This document shows, piece after piece, positions 40,101 to 42,964 of a stretch of 42,964 bases of DNA. Each line of letters starts with the position of its first letter. Position 1 is the first letter of the stretch. Position numbers and translations under genes: made by a program. The notes under the pieces are model-generated. The model was not told where the DNA came from. It worked only from the letters and a program-made list of their open reading frames with translations, and did not search any database. The stretch is taken from positions 1-42,964 of the forward strand of contig JANQET010000138.1 in NCBI GenBank assembly GCA_028278265.1. Reading direction: 5' to 3'. The DNA comes from Myxococcota bacterium (GTDB lineage: Bacteria > Myxococcota_A > Polyangia > JAAYKL01).

Positions 40101-42964
40101 ACTGCACGCCCGCAGGACGACATTGTCTGGTATCCATTGATAGTGAACGTGGTCGGAAACGTCACGGTGGGCGCCGATTCCGTAATCGACGTCAGTGGTA
40201 AGGGCTACCGCGGAGGTCGTACGTGGAATAACGAGATACACTATTGCAATGGAAACAAACACAGTGCGAGCCACGGGGGAACAGGGACAACGTTTGACTG
40301 CATGACACCGTACGGAGACTATCGCGCTGCCGCCACCGCTGGGGCAGGGTCATACTATGACAGCAGGTTCGGTGGTGGCGTGTTGGCCCTCAACGCCAGC
40401 GGATTGGTATTGTCCGGTGGCGACATACTGGCCAATGGCAAATTTGAAAACTATCACGGAGGTGCCGGTGGGAGCATATATCTAGACGTCGCTACAGTAG
40501 AGGGAATCGGAGAGAGCGGCCGAATAGCGGCCAACGGTGGCGGCGAACTCTCACAGTGTTATGCGGGTGCCGGAGGGCGGGTTGTTTTGCACTATGGGAC
40601 ATCAGATGCTGGAAATGATTTCGACTACGTCACCGCGCGGGGTGGTGAGAGCACAGCCAAACCCATTCATCGCGGCAGCGCAGGAACGGTGTATTTGCGC
40701 GAGACCGGGACGTTAGGCAAACTGAAAATTTCGAATCACATTCCTGATCCTGTGAGCCCTAGCTTTACGGTTTCGGGTTATGTAACACACTTGGAAGCGA
40801 TTGGACGCCAGGTGATTTACTTTGCCGAGGAAAATCCCGAAGCACAAACTTGGACTCTCACCTTAGAATCGGGGGCACTGCTGGCCCATCGCAATTACGT
40901 GGGATACTTGGTTGACTTGGATGCGAGCGATGTTGACGGACCCTATTACAAAATAGTTGCCGTACACGGAGATGATCAGATTGAGATTGCCACCAACGGC
41001 GATCCAACGGATCTTTGGACCTCTATCGGCGATGAACTGGTCGGGATCCATCAGTTCGACGAAATAGAAGTCAGTGGAAGTGCGTCTGCCGACTTCGGCG
41101 AGGACCGTGTCTTTATCGGCGATGGAAGCTCACTTGAAGTGACATCGGGATCGGGCACAAACGCTTTGATAACCGACACGATGGTCGGCCTTTCCAATCT
41201 GACCATGACAAAAGATGTCACAATTGTGCTGGACAACCTGAACCATATCGATGAGCCGTTGACCCTTACCAGTAAGAACATCCGGATAAACAACAGAGTT
41301 ACGAATCCGCATAACGTGACGCTCGACGACACAGTACTGGCCGTGCCCGAGTTGGCCGTGGGAGCTGATCTGTTGCTCGAGAACGGCGCTATTCTCAGGG
41401 CTCTGTCACAGGACGGAGAGACCTGGTACCCCCTGCACGTAGAGGTCGGTGGCACTGTGGAGTTGAGAACTGACTCGGTAATCGATGTCAGTGGTCTCGG
41501 CTACATTACCGATCGAACGTGGAACAACGGAGAGCATAACTGTGCTGGCGGTAGTCACGCGGGGATTGGGGCGCTTAACTGTGTCACACCTTATGGCGAC
41601 TATCTCAAGGCAACTACCGCGGGCGCCGGATCCAACACCGGTGTCCCATACGGTGGCGGTGTGCTCGATTTGACAGCGGGCGCATTGATCCTCACCAGTG
41701 GTCACATCTTGGCTAATGGGCAACAAGATGGGGATCGTAGCGGCGCCGGCGGGAGCGTTGACATCACCGTGACCGATCTCGGTGGTGTCAGCGCGAGCAA
41801 TCGAATCGAGGCCAACGGTGGCGCTGCTACCGGCGATGGATACTCCGGCGGTGGCGGCCGGGTGAAGCTGAGCTTTGCGACAGCACTGGCCGAAACCGAT
41901 TTGGGATTTGTCACTGCACGGGGTGGTGATAGTGCGTCGAGCAACCCGGATCGCCATGGAAGCGCTGGTACAGTGCACATCAAACAGGGCGATCAATTGG
42001 GCCTACTGCGCGTATCCAATCATGATCCGGTTGATCCCGACGATTCGATTTCCAGCTATGAGACCCGGTTGGAAGTGGTCGGAAGGCAAAACATCCTGTC
42101 CGTAGAGGAAAATGCGGCCGTGGGCACCTGGATTCTTACCTTGGAAGAGGGGGCACTGGAGGCGCATCGCGGATACGCGGGATATTGGGTCGATTTGGAT
42201 GCTGCCGGCGATCAGGGTTGGTATTTTGAGATCGCTGATGTCGTCGGTAGCGACCAGATCATCATCGAGACCACTGAAAACCTTGGACCTGCGATGGGCA
42301 ATGAACTGGTGGGTGTCCACCGCCTCGATGAAGTGGAGGTCAGTGGAAATGGGGTTGCCGATTTTGGCGAGGATCGCCTGCTCATCGAAGTTGGGAGCGC
42401 TCTCGAAGTGACCTCTGTATCTGGTGACAATCGCCTGATAGCCGATGGGATCGACGGGCTGGATCGATTGAACGTGACGGGACACGTGGCCATTGAACTA
42501 CAGCAAGGAACTGTCGATTCAGATTGGACAATTACCAACAAAGATCTTGAATTTGTCGAGACGTTGGTTGTGCAAGGCGAGCTCAGCTTGAACGGTGCGA
42601 CGGTGGCGGTGCAACGGCTGGTCGCCAATGAATTGCTAGTCGAAAACGGATCAATTCTGACCGCGCCGTCTCAGAACGACATTGCGTGGTATCCATTGAC
42701 AATTGACGTCTCCGGCGGTGTGACGGTTAATGCCAACTCTGCCATCGATGTCAGTGGTAAGGGGTACGTGGCCAAGCGGACTTGGAACAACGAACCTCAC
42801 GATTGTGGAGGAGCAAGTCACGGCGGCATCGGCGGCACCTCTGAGAACCGTCTGCCACCGTACGGAACCTATCGCGACGGCACAACCGCGGGCGCGGGAG
42901 GATATGAATTGGTGTCCTCTGGCGGTGGCGTGCTCGAATTGTCCGCGGCGAGCCTGACCCTGAA
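1002..42964 (+). CDS. Giant multidomain exported repeat protein (3' end outside window)
   Basis: One reading frame runs from 1002 to the window edge: 13,987 full codons plus two bases, with no stop seen on a full read-through. The frame phase is the same at both ends. The frame opens after a TAA at 876; TTG at 1002 is chosen for its Shine-Dalgarno and because it gives a clean Sec signal peptide (residues 1-33). Order of parts: unassigned N-terminus (34-460), about twenty Ig-like repeats (461 to about 2996), seven propeller/Big_5/TIG/TIG supermodules (3224-7694), mixed Ig and propeller region (7695-10611), then two blocks of TSP3 repeats followed by tandem units of about 430 residues (10612 onwards). 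No membrane segment beyond the signal peptide, no catalytic domain and no sorting signal is visible; the C-terminus is missing. All recognised domains are typical of bacterial surface or secreted proteins, so an adhesin, surface fibre or contact protein is likely. The gene identity is unknown and the function is inferred. Confidence 0.93.
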   Translation, partial: MNSQSLIGISRRLFGISVAICCLAVWDTSPCFADVGVDIRANGTLSVNSDAAQFVASIEDCSALVSIAVSKTATPTVEKNTYSVSDTIRSHSASKGCELPFVLYGDDRLVPSITLRFSDETEQIHTESFFIERNAPGLLFGNIGFISDDGQQQIAVSVTVEDDVDISYVGFNVVGIRGTDLRSAGGIIGAAMPDAFVNTNGYRRVNPTGENQSVYQLVVPVTSPLDQAEIASNGIVFLDVMTVDASGNQSSFSRVNYTGDDLVENAYDLQVVPKRILFTSVLETATIIPYVEFEFRGLTPLPGPSHGVQYGSSRPDLIDVTRGGVVYPVADTDQEVTITVSYPGLPPVDIPVTMDASKQLTALKFSELNPAGQLEIGRLNTPMALPYLVGVFDDATEAAVSSQLNIEYIVNENGTNIVEIDDFDRVLSRAAISGTDGVTLTARIAELPTILTTVPLIAIDSPPTVALKVVAKVVVGSELSIIAEPEDDVAIKEVQFFMNETPIGVRPAEPYSVSVMVPDELVHQTIEIAAKAIDTGGHESALAKESVKVIPGEGAGPELTVFSPKPLARYVEKSLIRYDIGEYDSPPAGPTDVSYVEFFVDGRLIGQSSYPVFELDPQAQRHRLVWRIERAVESISTDETTQSFHGVVHGKYGGKSTTESVLFRVVSNQTPVIAITSPLSGDSVTVGQSLPVAVEFVDDTLAAGADIALYLNGVVIHNFHYIDPDNMVEGSFGLQRDTASFTVPIDPEMLGSSLEFQAEIMDLHGRYATSEKVRVSIAGDNPPSVAVVHPVEGAHFLAGLPIQIRTNAFDDLGIERVDFYVEGRLVGSDTAAPYAYQYVSTEAISQEQPLTIFAVVTDSSGQQSQSANVTVTLGKDEIPPVVNIASPAVTATEGGEDLSDVTEHSEIILKAAGYDNVQVERLELRGVGADGTAYTITGNLEDVLTGTQFEPQNVPGSMNGFSAIKLIKVPAYNSESPIDGNRYPLEIKAIDTTGNFSIARMIIAVVGDNAPTVTGVRSDKQQYYPRDTVKLYANATDEMKVAKMEVTYFLDGSQTSLARETKDVPIAGPNVQVQFELDLLSHGISNQPHSLEAHLVAIDDQGHRSASYTHPLTVVADNSAPAAAISSPIPGALLYHGDSIEFSWRAVDESSLKRIEVRHGGNLIYGKDLSDKKEEGQFSFTLPAAGAELVLDLRVTDVFLNPHDSQWRYRLSADEPPEVSVNDPPPGTRLVESEEVTVSATISDNKRLVSAAFFVEEGGQRHFVRTYDAEEIELVIENGFYFMAKTRVPHRSEGATPPARIGVLAIDDAGLETEAFAEIEIVDDLEKPVVGMDVPSGSFQVVEGSYFTVKGQAEDNVYLDTYEAVLIDPLDQEVVLSWNNLKLNERMETITVPNPDSFGSVIVGKRFFADYSGKVFLPEGEYDEEATYFFVVRVKDKGVNTAEGPRVPLKIKSDEPEDDTSAPKIAIESPDEEIFEEQPVNVAISISDDRAIVSYSVYLQDGGAPLKQADGLNDRMVNVQTSIDITNHEVGDELILIAKATDSAGNEAQVSRVLTIHADHPPQVSVIDPSPVDELVKGGLAFQTIRIQDDYVASSAPIHYFPIYTSLSGLEGDENRAPRGEVISYAGNAQAEPEIFVEFEYPEGESLPGGVFVSGDPYLEVDDTGLMKVWPSQVEGTVPGGFLKVDFGTDYTVEYQVTKFNEDSCTAQTEQYEITDAQGIQLDTVIDYSGADRTNSVVVVPRVRDTHGDLVDTYLESIRIDSNNLADVTAYDTGMQKRSLRPKQALITVLVKDDRSGTERTAFVASTDVRSEGRKDAHLHGTKVPIPAIYDVKEMSILAYGIDRFSTRRGSSDLKVLSLRKTIEDEAPPSVQIVAPVNGRNVAPTQRFNVKVNVDDNTRHVKTVQLRENNINLVREIGGRYAKKSYTIPYEVPADYTGGELELTVLVEDERGTTASDTIRLPIAENADPEIIFKKFSSYKVDGTYKKVITSRTLLDYGEFWVRMGEEFKFQFDLRDDSSLGEFSIWQLDVAGNRIGTEPLFSKTYQSECPQDAIIRDNPEAELQFNENRPTQYEVSLIDGLGNESLRTFLLYPLENMVPEVRITSPKQSQHVVAGTFKILVGIVATDDRQLSSQSIELYADDVRLHTLSAVNASNRIDDIGGALAVEQAYTSMRQSIEDNYTVELADEHGWRDSPFAVQHLYEFAVPTGLIGQSQQVTYTAVVKDADGAANFTELTINVQPDQINPEVAIIEPTIGFTVVEAAEFEVKFRGYDNVKIERMELFKAYGARQEDGVYRQSEYGLPVRSIDSIEAKDFDPISPINIDTPLFTQLLPVDRLSEIDSQIPELVVSDGVLYDVWVKIVAWDTSGNRREKEVSFPVYVDQRPVVDIISPDPGTRVVEGSQVVFNVHAYDDVAIDNLRLRVVRGPGLVEIYNVQLWQPPYQFRVEIPSFNELAADENILSVFVEVIDSYGAAYGNLDDHRAEESIDLEIIVDQPPTVAIGNPDNGAEISEGDYLLVQVNAVDDIGIDQVAVNAAGLITGDKTLVDTSFPYEFLLPIPYGQAGQDVSLTATVKELRYSGEARTSKTPQATVVHVNRDATPPDITVLKPAATGATVTEKGTLQFAAEVTDDVKVSSLNIKLYADLNPDPGVTDFQMIKQTVLTKPPYQGGLILDTLEQVLGQGAQGIDQVDLNLEFRALDGAGNEKVVSVPVTLIKNEPPEVVRIQFLDSRGYNLGETLSEITEGRGIVVNILARDREVGVDSARLFTALGMEINPDDYQVYGKDEAAPFQFHFDVPVGHVGETLSFKSDAKDIDGYESELSPARDLTIIADQPPEATIVKPANDQSVIIEGQDIEIFVEAIDDLGVDGIDHVVFYINDLPVSTTYSSYSDVTGSAAQDHVYRALLTPPEGVEGVEIYAIAHDVLGQTGRTQTVTVGQVEDTVAPDLSVVYPIQGETLTENTPVPVEVSVSDVGIADERHVYMTFIREYQESSDGPPVVKAAEEIEVPLSIEDSDPDLFYYVYKTSFLHHDILSRTDLLNERVRVETRVVTPNHTVRSETSHEVGLPLKSRSFFMPTQSGKAAAQSIYYAAVDQFHGEDRHGALVAAWSSKDPLRHEPDLGNDSIEYTDTKDTNDIDDYVSFTGLFLADDNLVHDQDDDGNRYLYSDLMNGAAELFRGTISEIHADASFVLAGKSGDYQTQTGDPESGFAAALKGKIEESGQSGGVYLENNSGELLIFSVVNGDQNYGLPYVMRGRVDMPYPQVHGVSRKDDIALVANGHGGVQVIDISSLVAPYHVGYIKPNGYTRDVKIVDHFAVIAASHEGVVVADLSDPSMPIIAGLDTLGVANRLFVEGDTVYVADMAGDGSVSQLNIVDFADPYHPVLERTVALVPARVDLVPDGVYDVFVTGGMAYTTVHYSTQKDHSPARSVVEMIDLKQLDQVGVDATTPAIIHEEASWSDFAPRGIAVARGVLHVAAAKQGLDQIELPTLTVLDHSPEAAQQDVPTNLDKITIEFSGALPLGTVLSDFVRVHELDASVGEEVTAALFDVDFCERDGQPARRFIELSRKVDSRLEPNTKYVAVVVEGLVPESGLPLQQTYEFSFYTSRAGEASAPDIQGIDPSAGSTQGNTPIVVFGHHFGESPELYLGGQQLMVDEVIPANPGGTGQEIYDRIHAHTVPNYAGPAAVEVVHENGLSDEVLGAYTYVDELYISFINPAVLNVSQLGTHESVEVVGYGFHSGVELRAWPSGQPESAVTTVVDNSNLSLYSAEKMSWRVPDFSGAYRGFVDVEIRDDFGGRHLLQNALFYGNLVIDREIEVDLWSHGYVPDAAKLAPGTIVDVAADDEMGLIYVLGGRKLSGATYTPGWIQLVYYERDALVDAAPMHGLGYYNLPLSLEPIDMVLAEEYLYVTATGVRHSEYHNQKFILVYDREDRMPGEFGEAQDRDIRYMLPLNLPTAPTSLAHTEGMLFAGTKRDGIAVISLSDPLAPSVIRVIDASSVEQLEVVGHTLHAIGSKGRRVFDISKPSLPQIGYDDREGMSELMGDRQVAVMSGSAHDFALLDLETASHVRLLGRYDPHGFKIDMPVNDVHSLATLGGTAASTIRGEIGYLSLFDASRPALISLLDAISVELGKQEAFRRSVLAEDGIVITASAERLFLVDSHIIDLVSSTPRPGADGVPINSVIRLKFTEAFDSSELTELGDYVSLVRDDGTAAGTPHDVTLSLDSQQARVLILTPDTPLIADSTYRVELEGVLNSQRTEGLFDHVIEFETAANDHAAPEIITIDPIFVETSGGLVSVTVDNADTTAPVFLVAGQPAPISTHEILSPERTRFEIDAPPNGVGLASLEVTNSNGSSDLRLGALHYVDALSLDYVYPEYGPLGGGTTITIKGRGFRSGQARLQVSIGGIPVADEFVKVLDGETIEAVTPGGRLGFADVAVSLDTGQSETLVDGFEYLQPTQVQISTNQVYDMVLDSTGRYLITAEGNDGVRIYDVGVDPLDENRRELVRVGLGNYCALGVDTYFERGLDRIVVTADSKSDATEARFFIISFDPENIGSASIISSLPLEAGFARGVDARNSRAVMAMAEQGIGIVDIFHQSKAYLNSSAPLPNGHQALDLVVLESTPGQPERYAVTSGHFDVANNELLDETDPSTGSFYIIEHSVDAGFTVLSSIDIPASRVTIHGDYAYLAAGEAGLVIVDISDLDQLSIVARVDGIGEVYDVGINGNLAYVAVGTGGIVVLDVTDPTNPLSSFGLDRPAGSSIKVIVAYHYFVIGAGKGAIYLVPDVELKVFRIDPQNRILDQDALGELSIRLRFNKAIDQWPDNLDKFQVIGPAGDELPIEVEIINNDAQITLLPDHGLVLGDQISVVANEGIESVKKLSAEEYLVLYSLKQQQSFILTYRCARPEEVRVEAVVPRRIPVGMADEITISGIGIHDDLTRVRVFISEFEISVVEIQTDATDDRLAIVYAQVPPIGLAGQYDVTVMVEQSGLWQWDTLRGGLTIDHPIEFHSLTPSWGPLSGGTVVTIEGRGFEPGNSVMDGLEVLIGDVPVRSIRVLSSERLEIVTPGGHVGRNDVHGEDRYGGRVTLHGEQGFGYGLKRLAAQSLTFSPSDIIIDRESGVAVTNGGYFYEDGNWTVEFEGNELPDSLRAATFDINDPTSPLLVGGVPVLPSGDEGRATIRRYIQQKFLDAVSASGVLTPDQMSLAESVQGHTLSINIDSTRLSLREETLDGVAHKRLYVASGYGGVARLNFDEQAGMQVISENLDNIRDYYTGHVVREGNVAFAATAGTGKCMSSTQCAFCSAGPVANGIRRVNFLDDTDPISTGYLRDPFGDPVPGSNVVQIDGDWLYAGGARGALNWSLPSYCHWMPYRREQTARRPVDGYTGGSSKIVGVHLYDRAYSREYTLSANPWDLEVYGDYLIAALASADIEIVHRENPDQRAFFNVDAALQHNVGQTVRLKRLGNVLFLSSDLGGLIVLDISDPMDPLVVSAGNTERIEAVDYFKGRLVAVSASTGMTVLELPGAIVAQTSVEEGQVIGDSEPYRISFNEYVTNESVTELGAVTVRRLDTQILIDATITAVDPIEDTSEQFDVEFVREPGVEYEIEVLDARNLRSQDLWVPFVGHVRSAAATSAIRPRIDQTEGGAFHDGDNQSVTIYGNQFRDSADLSIYVDEQLVPPEDWSRIDEQTLVLGAGAIDDLPLDFGEHHLRVVDNDLVGYLPGGILIGAPPESASFMLSKDSGSIYGGPMITISANAPAILPGAKVIMRPQVGDEIRSIEVAPGEFVPDLKDDVVDLYTFRFMLPGVTDPALYDVYLETGGKEIWVGQFSYAMDSGREIKLPNYPPMVIGAAQLLDDLMYVGVKEGAKPSRKNPYLMESGLEIYDLSIWERPLRSSQLRLDYPVTGLTVYGNLVYLASGSDGLVVVSVHDPSKPHLLFTLPVPGATATDVDVAEQLGVLAMSVMDDEGGGLIRFYNTRDPELDPPTGFSTISLSSGELAGHPIDVEWQDERLFVLIERNGALHLAIFEDFEGGASYEIQPIDRGVLHGEWHDASMAVQYGQIVVTTGDNYLVLQLDDSDIYQTVYWEATDSVSTELIQLGGALFVDNGTGIINVPTPDFVVTGVEPPFGADVTPNEVIRIRFNTLYNTDDQVLAQGIHLTEPSGDPLPDGSYELEGINSLAGGYADVKISDSLTFFGSTELTVTEALTELHGNPLRYGINGPYELVDGIRPSIEAVSRWSDGELGLHYFHADGTETAVVSGSGFGDSVAVLAIAVGSQAVPAANITAVSDTEIRFTMPVISMSRNTAALSVTVSRSGVSSTLNGAIVVQPRIYIQDLDPWMGPPQGGNRVELYGVGFNHNMTVRFGDNVAGDLKVRNSGHVQVRAPAGNFGFVDVSISSNLFPDEDSVLESAYFYANQDTGTIDLSDGSHRSSPVTGIVVKDQILYAITGGGYKAIDVTGQVVDDRTTTRGQLVVSDISDPVHPELIYNEIGDELLPYHVDETLVPAGFVDLELNGDDLILLGGNKLLHFDVTLAADPLLLNEVELFDDGDENTTYAVAMGDGIIYLSTEEGVRVYRLGWDDRLEEIGVITVDDLGGIPHEMVIADELLWVSLPGASSVVAVDLMSGRYEVTNTISTTDTTDHPVTPHSLIVQDDLMLVSTGTRGMVVAFAIRGSGQSYPVAQFSLAHLISASEIVASKMLLRGQTLYVVGGDGDLQLFDISSWLNGDFGSKATLKNYYAVNGAVDAIAMGKGALYAGSAFVYLSIPGSSQLEIAENPIPLGRSVAELGGGLSTLAYKQLTIIEQHPLPRETLPAGQAIEVQFNRILDPALLAEFRNTWFEVSLSGTPVEGIVSDRVNLIGTRLFFRPTAAFEDQREYSVRISGAVEDIHGETLDDDYQFRFVALAANRPVIEAVEPSYGSWQGGDELTITGENFEPSSTVVIGGQVVAPENVQCPGPHVLKAIVPALPEAPPHNLIVGVSVSNGDLQAFKAAQYTYVADAAIDAIGQFVLESGKFYPDDDLFYFNAGEHVGIRGVGLNRSTSVQVNGKAVSGLTLVDSQTLVFRVPDDTIGRLVVDVFNSQQQSAATNDELTVQFQANADATGDFHRRAGHLLLTSVDSTGWRPIRAKLYSTRDGGMPTHLSSILLGDRICRGIALSAEYAIFSVGQIQELEVFDISNPYSPELVNRIANPAGTKHWRLQIVDETFFSLDDDGIHAGNIHGESWDTLPDDPSDPIVDIAVDKEFLYILRENTLDIRLVSDWQTSVLVDGSDNPAPYAHAVPSPERIRLSEQRIILVGNNHLEVLLSGRLESTGRVTSLGSESFYRLEDAAINGELLAVYSKATGAARISLYDIDAIPIGGDGLSLTEIAWVGTNSVSRMHFHHNRLEWIQRRVVTFVEIPLQNTTGMLPSRHIASVDDAIALKIGGYLEDWDHVQLDVTDLETGVMSGATRLVGDELEFQVIGDLYEAGHSYRIELFNAPSLSIDGGQVIHDLPWYLDLPLLADSELDARRLTPGRTVAGKPTEFTVDGARLDLAVELFLNDVQIPASDWTVADGAAQLTFTATLDDAGMYSLRILTDARTVVLPAALRVDADISISDIATDHPGGATLVSDSGDTVVTVNGTGFDESLFHVHWYEAGVGHQPTDVNRIAYKNLQATSFTIETPAAVPGASYQIAITRPTTDEIVYAAQLLTAIDDTSPTVETVEQLGYTTPCRVTYDENVTATGFAVTEQFRDYSGSAMADISNRFDFIVVDHTVMVQLKSGEALSHNRVYTATISGIADGAGNQPAGGAEHVCEFNSQDTLAPRNTALLIQPTSTPVDATTQLTRGKTYSFIPTGEDNVSLADKLKYKVRRSYDAGLAFDNPINVSAGGMFTIEVKELDLGIAVQLETIDQAGNSTSETFAMGIRDPEIFVSELQTDPTSVEEATYAEIFFQLDGADADMVTGGDMEILSRRYRIENAVDLGGGLFKAGITYLNPRLEDIAPETQVTATLTLEYGFESTLSKQGSYPLEADATPPTVAIVSPIDGAGIPIGEPVDVVIRSFDKNGVEQVAMKVNAGEYAALSNPNRFEYIATSTTPVELTARATDNNGNEAFSELVTLVPYDPADGVPEVALLSPADGAEFHEREQIGLEVVMRNVSSADLYVDLPGDVSVDPIDTFTRTDDDPEQFAYGMALPSVDASAVVVLRLVDSTSGMTARRYINVLNDDVVDENLALELLPDQAILSGTELWVEANRPPAMTDFAETSTVSIEDPLGVQLDQIAVGVGPRSFAIGVDGTAVRVETALRDKSLNEKIEQIDLTKHAYLEAVEETIFVPSDAASVTGEMVVVPGLTATGDNLVFAVNHRDGGYELRTPDQSLYQHGTGSLQKLFFTGAGLLAEENDGGDRHLLFWPIETGALGTVHRHQFLGELLGGSGTIFFTRHGALFDACVFAGGEMIQVVGHSIADPVKATAIAGDRLYVLTTYDELHGFGVSTEGTLLLSRLFVTSIDPAEHLLVVGPMIYTWSGRHLHRYEIEVVGGGIPEGSLVDLGGWEIGGEIARVVDDGELLWVLANGPYLANTWHAFDGQQLVAQLTDGTAALVFEADRMYRRVAASEAQAGAILARDTIAQQQLTGFAPALTEAPMGVLISDLARSNTLGGESIHFTNSDGSLLPATPVWEDHQQMWFIERAAITGADLNAVRVDRSGTVDTATLSRDTTANPTIAGTSPTSVATLAKGAVVPAAVVMDSAARIADASLTWNSDPARTMGRGRGARVAQWIDVPDDIDSASFEVAIDGVPSTTYNVTLVENITGGGTVQVFDPQNNDEFTEGGVLTVSYTTPDEVVGIGAFRFAAVVLRNFNQELIDRRLVTNTAGAVDLILPEVDVWENLFVTVEAYYGDSYSYLTADAVGIKLFPQHHIPEPEIAGVGRHLMSGSDLYARIGNIAEYDDTVATHIAVYNDVDQLLASGDEEVTLTVPALTTELRVTAIAFDGMGNESTASRPITIVDGLGFAMAGQTRPFTVGVPTVGEAWFAEGRTLHGLYEVDGTTARAVMDTPITALEVLDHRVMVALDGVGIAILDTKDNFTPLSNKPMQGHVSHLAMAGDRAIAAMGAELRGFTILGNAVEDSGTLQLGAPVVDVQSRGDRFVVVTHHQLLVVDGNFQIVETVGGNFTAVAQTPERIFAAERDGHLLVVGDQSTEQRFHIGVDAQRLLSLQGDLIGISSEGHVQIIDIRHSDLPELIGHLPLTTSDDVSAAFIAAGKIWLGGAEGGVIEMTRTASAAVLRYQNPTPKGNVQNVLITGEAYLAAAGSYGLASITQDDQGEWNESVYPSAFTVAISQIAAGRGRMYLLQPDLQRIISLSTTGKTKTIFEDAPYTHLATTGSLVIAAAGSNLYIAPQVGSVPVSHTVVAEGADIEALTTVGETIFASTSNNKIYRIEVPELPVDAYHPVRRSAVVDAAQPVYLLTSDGDYLFYAVGTDVFRLGLNQLDTAQLTFGQTVVALTLGAGRLWVASGTDISVVNTHGDWSTIPVSTIATTPHLVTSMAVRDDRLFVGYGALGMALYRLPQNMLSGSAALASPAVRHVFSQTDPISLELHNAEAINAISYTVGGRLVAQRHETPFSARLPVPTHLLNGQPFEITCAVETIWGEIRQSVVRSAMLQGDGLPVNAFVVDLTASGHTAERPLVLHAEVIDSEYAVAQVEFYEYHPVETSYTLVATHYGPEYKVLLNYSESGQYYFMARAIDGYGNSVDSTIVSITRTSDSHNPNDPVFSLEGALREGLPIAGQPFTVVVDVADSPGGSGVEIALLKRGGVILAAISEDGQIRYQIDNPAPTESFYFDVYVRDRAGNVVEGSRSYLTWPDNLPAVDQLDAPSEIIEKDQFEVTVIASDDVGVARIRAEWNGQTVERSYPAAPVSQTQQFTINDLRTLQLTDPIVQDLTVTVWDSIGQSTTTTHPITVVVDQPPDASLLTIEAPSSAFFNAMVKIRISGMDLSDDKGYAGLTVTVYDTTVGMTEVYSATGRTEIQTSIPAPVDDSTGEQMSFVVALTDEMGGTSQSDTHTVTLTQVPNDLNFYNGGDPSINRTTSQVGETMVVQVRVVDSAARPVPDQSVNWQLVNPTLGTSSPLTGSVSDTNGIAATSFSVNHAAGAYRITANLADFSWIGDQHDFSIAEGPLDHLEIAHVGPIPAGDSFTFQIKAVDSAGNLLTSQNDHLLILDVWDPEFHFGFADNVAIKPHYEPGNDIQIGESAIITMVNGTASVVAQPSERAATYFAEVFIVPGGAQYAAYDHDGDPQTAMVEVDTIPFEVKPNEADRLYFELIAQTNAPLGEEDQLEVGETATVRLSILDAFDNTVTHVVDGGVYVGSNFTTDVSLTGTATSDGQGNFNLALPLGSAEFPVTDDQAEQVIISASNTAIVPVEFDETDQLTLTFAKLRPAIAEATFGVAHNTTQPPMLFTYSEPVEIGAGTEQPLAVQLDQSSVTGTFTVDSDQVTFNFTEDVVLNRCYDVDSSTSSLVGVADADAVLAQQISVCSPQVAIPTQQGTTYVLENAHKVLELALGQGVYSHQISAGTISLDTLEVPFDWMTGGFTAPTFDGNGVVDGQQLTIFLAGHYQGEPLGIANTISLMALTENGDIDGDGIPNKIEIELGLDPTNELDGAEDQDGDGLTAAEEVVLGTDPFDADSDGDGVNDGIEHHAGTDPTDPSSFDITSLVTDVVVTPQAQEVEFSPYEDVIVEITVTAEVTVPIGKFDVDVTEGFGVEYKTSDELVVSPAGDGVFTVLSEGTLPINLTAVINNLSDDCVLTILPEPDTIEVDSTMSVTPDMKSKNVVVVDGGVLIVNELISIQNLRVQNGGRVETLAELLDVTGSLIVQAGGEVHAAAINVEGNVLVEGGLVTVSLLTVGGDLTLLSGATLTTLSQNGDEWYPLVIDVNGDVEVRSDAVIDVSGKGYGLRRTWNGEPHNCYGASHAGLGSFANCGGMTAYGDYRNASTAGTGGWESTSQGGGVLELTAARLFLDHGDLLANGLRGGNDGGAGGSIKVSVETIEGIGSEGRIEANGGGANTDVYSGGGGRVSLNFTTVTDGNDFSYVTARGGQSTYGTLSRRGGSGTVFMEQVGSQQNLKISNQIVHPTSPSSVNSPNVTPLEVIGRQRIVDAIDNGNGTWTLQLQSGSLWEYRNYVGYLVDVDPTTPEGPYFEIIGAEIESETLILNTGNGVDLSSVIAKDLVGVHRFGQIEISGNATADFGEDRLVIDPGKTLTLTAHSGGGVLRAAMVVGIDRLIGTADITLQLTDSHCEELRLYNTTIEVSGTFSVDNGLELHDGSTIVAKNVAVGGDLTLTNGSMVTPPTQTGSTPHALNIDVTGEVTVKGGSSVDVSGKGYIEQQTWNNEPHSSRAGSYGGEDSLGLVAPYGDYLHARHSGAGGASVNSYGGGALTLKAAGLVLEDGYLLANGRGYYGSNYNYGGAGGSINVNVTAIQMDATSRIEANGGDASNSYASNSSHHGSGGGGRVTVNYEHTSALVLDRIAARGGTAPRWWNDPIANGNAGSVFVRQLGQSAKLKISNRDEDSSRDIASSLTTGLEVVGQHRIVNAKDNGNNTWTVILEYGALAAHRGYAGYTVDLDASTPEGPYYEVVSFNNVAHSLTISTASGADLSTVVGGELVGIHRLDEIEISAGSLADFGEDRLLVDAQNPLTLISESGGGVLRTAMVVGLEYLIGTPEISLQVRDSHCSELSLTNTTLEVFGTLTTENGLELHSGSTVIANGVDTGGDLTLAGGSVLTSHDQDGITPYSLTIDTGGVVTVREGSSIDVSGKGYVNKRTWGNEEHSSRAGSHGGYDSLGLVLPYGDYRHAQFPGAGGSSVHSSGGGALTLRAASLVLEDGYLLANGRGIYVPNYNFGGAGGSIDVDVTEIHVDTTSRIEANGGDASDSYSNRNSHHGSGGGGRVTVNYEHSSTSVLDRVTARGGIDPEWWDDPVANGNAGTVFVHQSGENTRLKISNRDIVQNRDVASSLTSNLEAVGRHHIINAVDNGNNTWTLILEHGAVLQHRQYAGYFVDVDASTTEGPYYEILSSDPANNSLTLLTAIDTDLSNVVKGEMVGVHRLDQIEVSAGSIADFGEDRVVIDDGKTLTITANSGKSVLRAAMVVGLDKLVGTPDVTIQLTDDHHYNELSLSNTTLEVLGTLQTDNGLELRDGTTVILSDLKVGGDLTMTGGSVLTAHDQSGTMLHPLKIDVGGTVSVTGSSIDVSGKGYVEARTWNNDSHPYRAGSHGGHNNAGGVPPYGDYRHSRYGGSGGGEGNEPSGLKSFGGGVLMVKANRLELSNGSLLANGFGYRNNIGWSGAGGSINIDVATLQMDAASSMEANGGDSDSGSPGGGGGGRVTVNYVDSSILNIAKITARGGYTGNPANGDYNGSAGTVFIQQSGEQSQLKISNRDVVLERDVVSNQATELEVVGQHQLLDAVNNGDGTWTLSLGAGTILAHRQYDGYLIDVDASTLEGPFYEIVTSDASEDTLTIVCSSNLNGFVDGDLVGVHLLDKLDVSGGATANFGNDRILIESGKVLEIDTGDGDTTSLDAFIGDGELKQDGGSLTVNEIMLNDVTVNDGDLVVHGVLDTLNNFGVYGFNRASAVTADLAIFVGNEAVFNGMAPGSVTITTPLLVAGLVNEIGDVTINVTPSSDQDFDDDGLPDEVEIRLGLDPTLVDTDSNGTPDGDEDADSDGLTNLYEVTNGTDPGHPDTDRDGLTDGDELDPSYNTDPKDSDSDDDGLNDGEEIILYGTDPNLVDTDGDTLSDYDEIFVHQTDPLLADTDGDGLSDAEEINQYQTDPLNPDTDGDGFSDGLEIATGNDPTDPSSADVTYTVTGLSVTPTNIQVQYSSVEPVAVQLQVTATADVSGQGSHTLYVTGQSAYTSSNETVAVPTQDGAYAVQLDGAAVLTASFGGLDASCNLTVTSEEPAVAISDTQTTDETMRGRNITVQSGGVLTCDGDIPLGHVTVQSGGRFDTPSGGRCQLLGALTVESGGEVAMTSLGVSGSVLIEGATATLHNLDVGGNLDLNTGATLTARPQDDIVWYPLIVNVVGNVTVGADSVIDVSGKGYRGGRTWNNEIHYCNGNKHSASHGGTGTTFDCMTPYGDYRAAATAGAGSYYDSRFGGGVLALNASGLVLSGGDILANGKFENYHGGAGGSIYLDVATVEGIGESGRIAANGGGELSQCYAGAGGRVVLHYGTSDAGNDFDYVTARGGESTAKPIHRGSAGTVYLRETGTLGKLKISNHIPDPVSPSFTVSGYVTHLEAIGRQVIYFAEENPEAQTWTLTLESGALLAHRNYVGYLVDLDASDVDGPYYKIVAVHGDDQIEIATNGDPTDLWTSIGDELVGIHQFDEIEVSGSASADFGEDRVFIGDGSSLEVTSGSGTNALITDTMVGLSNLTMTKDVTIVLDNLNHIDEPLTLTSKNIRINNRVTNPHNVTLDDTVLAVPELAVGADLLLENGAILRALSQDGETWYPLHVEVGGTVELRTDSVIDVSGLGYITDRTWNNGEHNCAGGSHAGIGALNCVTPYGDYLKATTAGAGSNTGVPYGGGVLDLTAGALILTSGHILANGQQDGDRSGAGGSVDITVTDLGGVSASNRIEANGGAATGDGYSGGGGRVKLSFATALAETDLGFVTARGGDSASSNPDRHGSAGTVHIKQGDQLGLLRVSNHDPVDPDDSISSYETRLEVVGRQNILSVEENAAVGTWILTLEEGALEAHRGYAGYWVDLDAAGDQGWYFEIADVVGSDQIIIETTENLGPAMGNELVGVHRLDEVEVSGNGVADFGEDRLLIEVGSALEVTSVSGDNRLIADGIDGLDRLNVTGHVAIELQQGTVDSDWTITNKDLEFVETLVVQGELSLNGATVAVQRLVANELLVENGSILTAPSQNDIAWYPLTIDVSGGVTVNANSAIDVSGKGYVAKRTWNNEPHDCGGASHGGIGGTSENRLPPYGTYRDGTTAGAGGYELVSSGGGVLELSAASLTL
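1101..2381 (+). other. N-terminal beta-rich region, unassigned
   Basis: Residues 34-460. It has the alternating hydrophobic pattern and DxSGN-type turns of Ig-like folds but lacks the clear repeat signature that begins at 2382. It contains two cysteines near residues 65 and 95 that could pair. The part around 1900-2380 reads like bacterial Big_2-type domains. I do not recognise a family with confidence. Confidence 0.5.
2382..9989 (+). repeat. Array of about twenty Ig-like repeats
   Basis: Residues 461 to about 2996. Each repeat opens with a PPxVxIxxP-like edge strand, then a GxxxxEG turn, a VxAxDDxGI strand, a VxFYVxG strand and an ATDxxGN hairpin. Signature starts fall near 2385, 2670, 3012, 3348, 3639, 4032, 4362, 4650, 4983, 5388, 5685, 6603, 6905, 7290, 7737, 8151, 8490, 8800, 9159, 9498 and 9834. 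The usual spacing of 280-390 bases fits domains of 95-130 residues. The 5685-6600 interval is longer and irregular, with an embedded segment I cannot assign. The domains resemble Big_17/cadherin-like bacterial Ig folds and probably form a long stalk. DNA similarity between repeats is low, so the array is old. Confidence 0.75.
9990..10670 (+). other. Asp-rich transition between Ig array and supermodules
   Basis: About residues 2997-3223. It does not follow the Ig signature of the preceding array and lacks propeller repeats. It includes an Asp-rich stretch near 10380-10490 (motifs such as DTNDIDDY and DQDDDGN) that could bind calcium, although it is not a canonical TSP3 repeat. The last part leads into the first propeller. 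No family recognised. Confidence 0.4.
10671..12449 (+). repeat. Supermodule A: LVIVD propeller, Big_5, TIG, TIG-like
   Basis: About residues 3224-3816. The propeller (to about 11465) shows the LVIVD signature, for example [10 protein letters not shown] followed by P and a hydrophobic strand, then a second blade with [13 protein letters not shown]. Big_5/SbsA-type Ig spans about 11470-11823 ([10 protein letters not shown] opening, ITIEFSGAL strand). The first TIG spans about 11838-12123 ([18 protein letters not shown]). A second, weaker TIG-like domain follows to 12449 (VEVVGYGF). Confidence 0.7.
12450..14372 (+). repeat. Supermodule B: propeller, Big_5, TIG, TIG
   Basis: About residues 3817-4457. 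The propeller includes the blade [17 protein letters not shown] near 12930. Big_5 runs about 13490-13815, with the classic [20 protein letters not shown] opening and a LTPDTPL strand. TIG 1 (13830-14100) is divergent. TIG 2 (14103-14372) carries the textbook [16 protein letters not shown] signature. Confidence 0.75.
14373..16319 (+). repeat. Supermodule C: propeller, Big_5, TIG, TIG
   Basis: About residues 4458-5106. The propeller has the cleanest LVIVD blades in the window: [16 protein letters not shown] near 15080 and [15 protein letters not shown] near 15200. The Big_5-like domain spans about 15359-15705. TIG 1 is divergent (15706-16016). TIG 2 has [16 protein letters not shown] near 16040. 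Same order as A and B. Confidence 0.75.
16320..18494 (+). repeat. Supermodule D: longest copy, with Cys cluster
   Basis: About residues 5107-5831. The propeller ends with [15 protein letters not shown] near 17415. Inside it, three cysteines at 16872, 16890 and 16899 (CX5CX2C, residues 5291, 5297 and 5300) and one at 17091 (residue 5364) lie in a segment absent from the other copies. Big_5-like domain at about 17563-17880. TIG-like domains at 17890-18185 (VTIYGNQF) and 18186-18494 ([11 protein letters not shown]). It is 725 residues long against 584-681 in the other copies. Confidence 0.7.
18495..20246 (+). repeat. Supermodule E: propeller, Big_5, TIG, TIG
   Basis: About residues 5832-6415. 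Propeller blade [17 protein letters not shown] near 18756. Big_5-like domain at about 19340-19650 opens with [22 protein letters not shown] 1 (to about 19982) has [13 protein letters not shown] 2 (19983-20246) has [16 protein letters not shown] followed by the compact MTVRFGDN strand. Confidence 0.75.
20247..22289 (+). repeat. Supermodule F: propeller, Big_5, TIG, TIG
   Basis: About residues 6416-7096. The propeller (to about 21390) has [23 protein letters not shown] and DLQLFDISS blades. Big_5 at about 21391-21708 has the opening [18 protein letters not shown] and ends [12 protein letters not shown] 1 has [18 protein letters not shown] near 21750. TIG 2 has VGIRGVGL near 22090. Confidence 0.75.
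22290..24083 (+). repeat. Supermodule G: propeller, Big_5-like, TIG, TIG
   Basis: About residues 7097-7694. The propeller contains [18 protein letters not shown] near 22510 but its later blades are degenerate. A Big_5-like domain (about 23211-23505) starts [19 protein letters not shown]. Two TIG-like domains follow (23505-23772 and 23773-24083; the second has [10 protein letters not shown]). This is the last copy in the tandem series and the most worn. Confidence 0.6.
24084..25637 (+). repeat. Big_5-like domain followed by Ig-like domains
   Basis: About residues 7695-8212. First comes a Big_5-like domain with the [10 protein letters not shown] turn typical of that family (to about 24399). 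Then two loosely Ig-like segments and two clear ones of the Big_17 kind, near 25035 ([20 protein letters not shown]) and 25320 ([18 protein letters not shown]). The early array's repeat type therefore returns after the supermodules. Confidence 0.6.
25638..27149 (+). other. Degenerate propeller-like region H
   Basis: About residues 8213-8716. Repeated short pairs of strands such as [25 protein letters not shown] and [10 protein letters not shown] recur every 40-60 residues. This resembles propeller blades, but the DISDP element of LVIVD is missing. The domain class is inferred from pattern only. It is not followed by the Big_5-TIG-TIG trio, unlike propellers A to G. Confidence 0.4.
27150..27959 (+). 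repeat. Ig-like domains between propeller regions H and I
   Basis: About residues 8717-8986. A divergent domain is followed by one with [20 protein letters not shown] near 27390 and one ending [20 protein letters not shown] near 27900, the ATDxxGN-type hairpin of the Ig arrays. Boundaries are approximate. Confidence 0.5.
27960..29651 (+). other. Degenerate propeller-like region I
   Basis: About residues 8987-9550. Blade-like motifs recur: [52 protein letters not shown] and [17 protein letters not shown]. At over 560 residues it could hold one or two propellers. As with region H, the strict LVIVD signature and the Big_5-TIG-TIG trio are missing. Confidence 0.45.
29652..31142 (+). repeat. Five Ig-like domains
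   Basis: About residues 9551-10047. Domains begin near 29680, 29930, 30216, 30525 and 30823. They carry the [22 protein letters not shown] and [16 protein letters not shown] elements of bacterial Ig repeats, and the last opens [11 protein letters not shown]. They form a second stalk-like stretch before the invasin-like domain. Confidence 0.6.
31143..31449 (+). other. Invasin-like (Big_1) Ig domain
   Basis: About residues 10048-10149. The order is that of Big_1 domains: [20 protein letters not shown], then a VNWQL strand, then [20 protein letters not shown] and YRITANL. It is the only clear member of this family in the window. In invasin and intimin, Big_1 domains form rigid extracellular rods. 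Confidence 0.65.
31450..32834 (+). other. Divergent Ig-like region before the first TSP3 run
   Basis: About residues 10150-10611. Two further domains resemble the preceding Big_1 one ([14 protein letters not shown] near 31510; [15 protein letters not shown] near 31950). A Big_5-like domain near 32250-32540 has [10 protein letters not shown] and a FNFTEDVVL strand. An Asn/Gly-rich linker follows. A seven-T tract lies in frame at 32755-32761. Confidence 0.45.
32835..33056 (+). repeat. Thrombospondin type 3 repeats, run 1
   Basis: About residues 10612-10685. Calcium-type repeats [24 protein letters not shown] and [12 protein letters not shown] alternate with GLDPT, GTDPF and GTDPTDP elements. 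Asp at alternating positions would bind calcium and stiffen the chain. The run heads the first higher-order block of the C-terminal region and matches run 2 at 38958-39483. Confidence 0.85.
33057..33761 (+). other. Ig-like domain and short-repeat lead-in, block 1
   Basis: About residues 10686-10920. An Ig-like segment ([19 protein letters not shown] onwards) is followed by short beta-helix-like turns of the LxVQNGGxVxT and [15 protein letters not shown] kind. The last turn, [15 protein letters not shown], leads into the first 430-residue unit. Its length, 705 bases, is nearly the same as the 701 bases of the corresponding segment of block 2. Confidence 0.55.
33762..35048 (+). repeat. 430-residue unit 1 (Cys subtype)
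   Basis: About residues 10921-11349, measured from IDVSGKGY to the next such anchor. Order within the unit: [16 protein letters not shown], a Cys pair around [67 protein letters not shown], then a segment with [13 protein letters not shown] and YVGYLVDVD, then ELVGVH-like and ADFGEDR elements, then a short lead into unit 2. Contains a run of nine G at 33941-33949. The Gly/Asn turns suggest a parallel beta-helix; family unknown. Confidence 0.7.
35049..36353 (+). repeat. 430-residue unit 2 (Ser subtype)
   Basis: About residues 11350-11784. Same order of elements as unit 1, but the Cys pair is replaced by SSRAGSYGG, and the beta-helix part has [25 protein letters not shown] and [14 protein letters not shown]. 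Parts are nearly identical at DNA level to unit 3 exactly 1305 bases downstream. Confidence 0.7.
36354..37658 (+). repeat. 430-residue unit 3 (Ser subtype)
   Basis: About residues 11785-12219. Same length as unit 2 (1305 bases) and closest to it: [52 protein letters not shown]. The second half has [24 protein letters not shown] and ADFGEDR. Confidence 0.7.
37659..38957 (+). repeat. 430-residue unit 4 with divergent tail
   Basis: About residues 12220-12652. The first two thirds follow the unit pattern ([73 protein letters not shown]). After ATANFGNDR the usual lead into a next unit is replaced by a different segment that runs into the second TSP3 run. This is the last unit of block 1. Confidence 0.65.
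38958..39483 (+). repeat. Thrombospondin type 3 repeats, run 2
   Basis: About residues 12653-12827. Seven to eight calcium-type repeats: [80 protein letters not shown] and [12 protein letters not shown], ending DPTDPSS exactly as run 1 does. More than twice as long as run 1 (about 175 against 74 residues). Confidence 0.9.
39484..40184 (+). other. Ig-like domain and short-repeat lead-in, block 2
   Basis: About residues 12828-13061. It mirrors the segment after run 1: an Ig-like part ([20 protein letters not shown]), then helix-like turns [22 protein letters not shown] and [11 protein letters not shown], then [15 protein letters not shown] and a VWYPLIV strand before the first unit of block 2. 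Confidence 0.6.
40185..41480 (+). repeat. 430-residue unit 5 (Cys subtype)
   Basis: About residues 13062-13493. Same element order as unit 1, with cysteines flanking the ASHGG loop, [26 protein letters not shown] and [15 protein letters not shown]. It is closer to unit 1 than to the neighbouring unit 4, as expected if whole blocks were duplicated. Confidence 0.7.
41481..42743 (+). repeat. 430-residue unit 6 (Cys subtype)
   Basis: About residues 13494-13914. The anchor is IDVSGLGY. Cys pair around [74 protein letters not shown] and [11 protein letters not shown]. At 421 residues it is the shortest full unit. Confidence 0.7.
42744..42964 (+). repeat. 430-residue unit 7, cut by window edge
   Basis: From residue 13915. 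Visible elements: [16 protein letters not shown], a single Cys before [16 protein letters not shown] and [14 protein letters not shown]. The partner cysteine seen in units 1, 5 and 6 is missing. Three quarters of the unit lies outside, so more units may follow. Confidence 0.7.

Noticed and set aside
33762-42964. Regularly spaced repeats as a CRISPR array
   Set aside because: Spacing is about 1.3 kb, the repeats are coding and conserved at protein level, and there are no short identical direct repeats with unique spacers.
1002-42964. Several adjacent large genes rather than one
   Set aside because: No in-frame stop, ribosome binding site with new signal peptide, or frame change was found between the domain blocks.

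Overview
The window is almost entirely the 5' part of one giant gene. After about 1 kb of intergenic DNA, a single plus-strand reading frame opens at about 1002. I read it through to the last base (42964) and met no stop codon, so at least 13,987 codons are visible and the 3' end lies outside. By length alone the visible part would weigh roughly 1.5 MDa. I see no second gene that I can support, and no RNA gene, CRISPR array or mobile element.

Layout. 1-1001: two hairpins near the left edge (possibly the terminator of a gene outside the window), a candidate sigma70-type promoter at 374-402, a long AT-richer leader with no convincing gene, and a Shine-Dalgarno at 991-995. 1002-1100: TTG start and Sec signal peptide. 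1101-2381: unassigned beta-rich N-terminal region. 2382-9989: about twenty divergent Ig-like repeats. 9990-10670: irregular Asp-rich transition. 10671-24083: seven consecutive copies of a four-part supermodule (LVIVD-type beta-propeller, SbsA/Big_5-type Ig, two IPT/TIG-like domains). 24084-32834: mixed Ig-like domains with two more degenerate propeller-like regions and an invasin (Big_1)-like domain. 32835-42964: two copies of a higher-order block, each with a calcium-type thrombospondin-3 repeat run, an Ig-like domain, a short-repeat lead-in and then tandem units of about 430 residues that are Gly/Asn-rich and probably beta-helical. Seven of these units are visible and the last is cut by the window edge.

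How it works together. Every recognised part is an extracellular repeat domain. With the signal peptide this points to an exported surface or secreted giant, such as an adhesin, a surface fibre or a prey- or substrate-contact protein. No catalytic domain was recognised. The anchor or secretion signal would be at the unseen C-terminus.

Organism. The sequence is bacterial (Shine-Dalgarno, TTG start, Sec signal, domain repertoire), with GC in the mid-to-upper fifties by eye. Combinations of LVIVD, TIG, Big_5 and TSP3 repeats in giant proteins are familiar from Gram-negative groups such as the former Deltaproteobacteria (Desulfobacterota, Myxococcota, Bdellovibrionota). Extremely large ORFs are also known in Chlorobium and Omnitrophota. 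The sequence alone does not decide among these.
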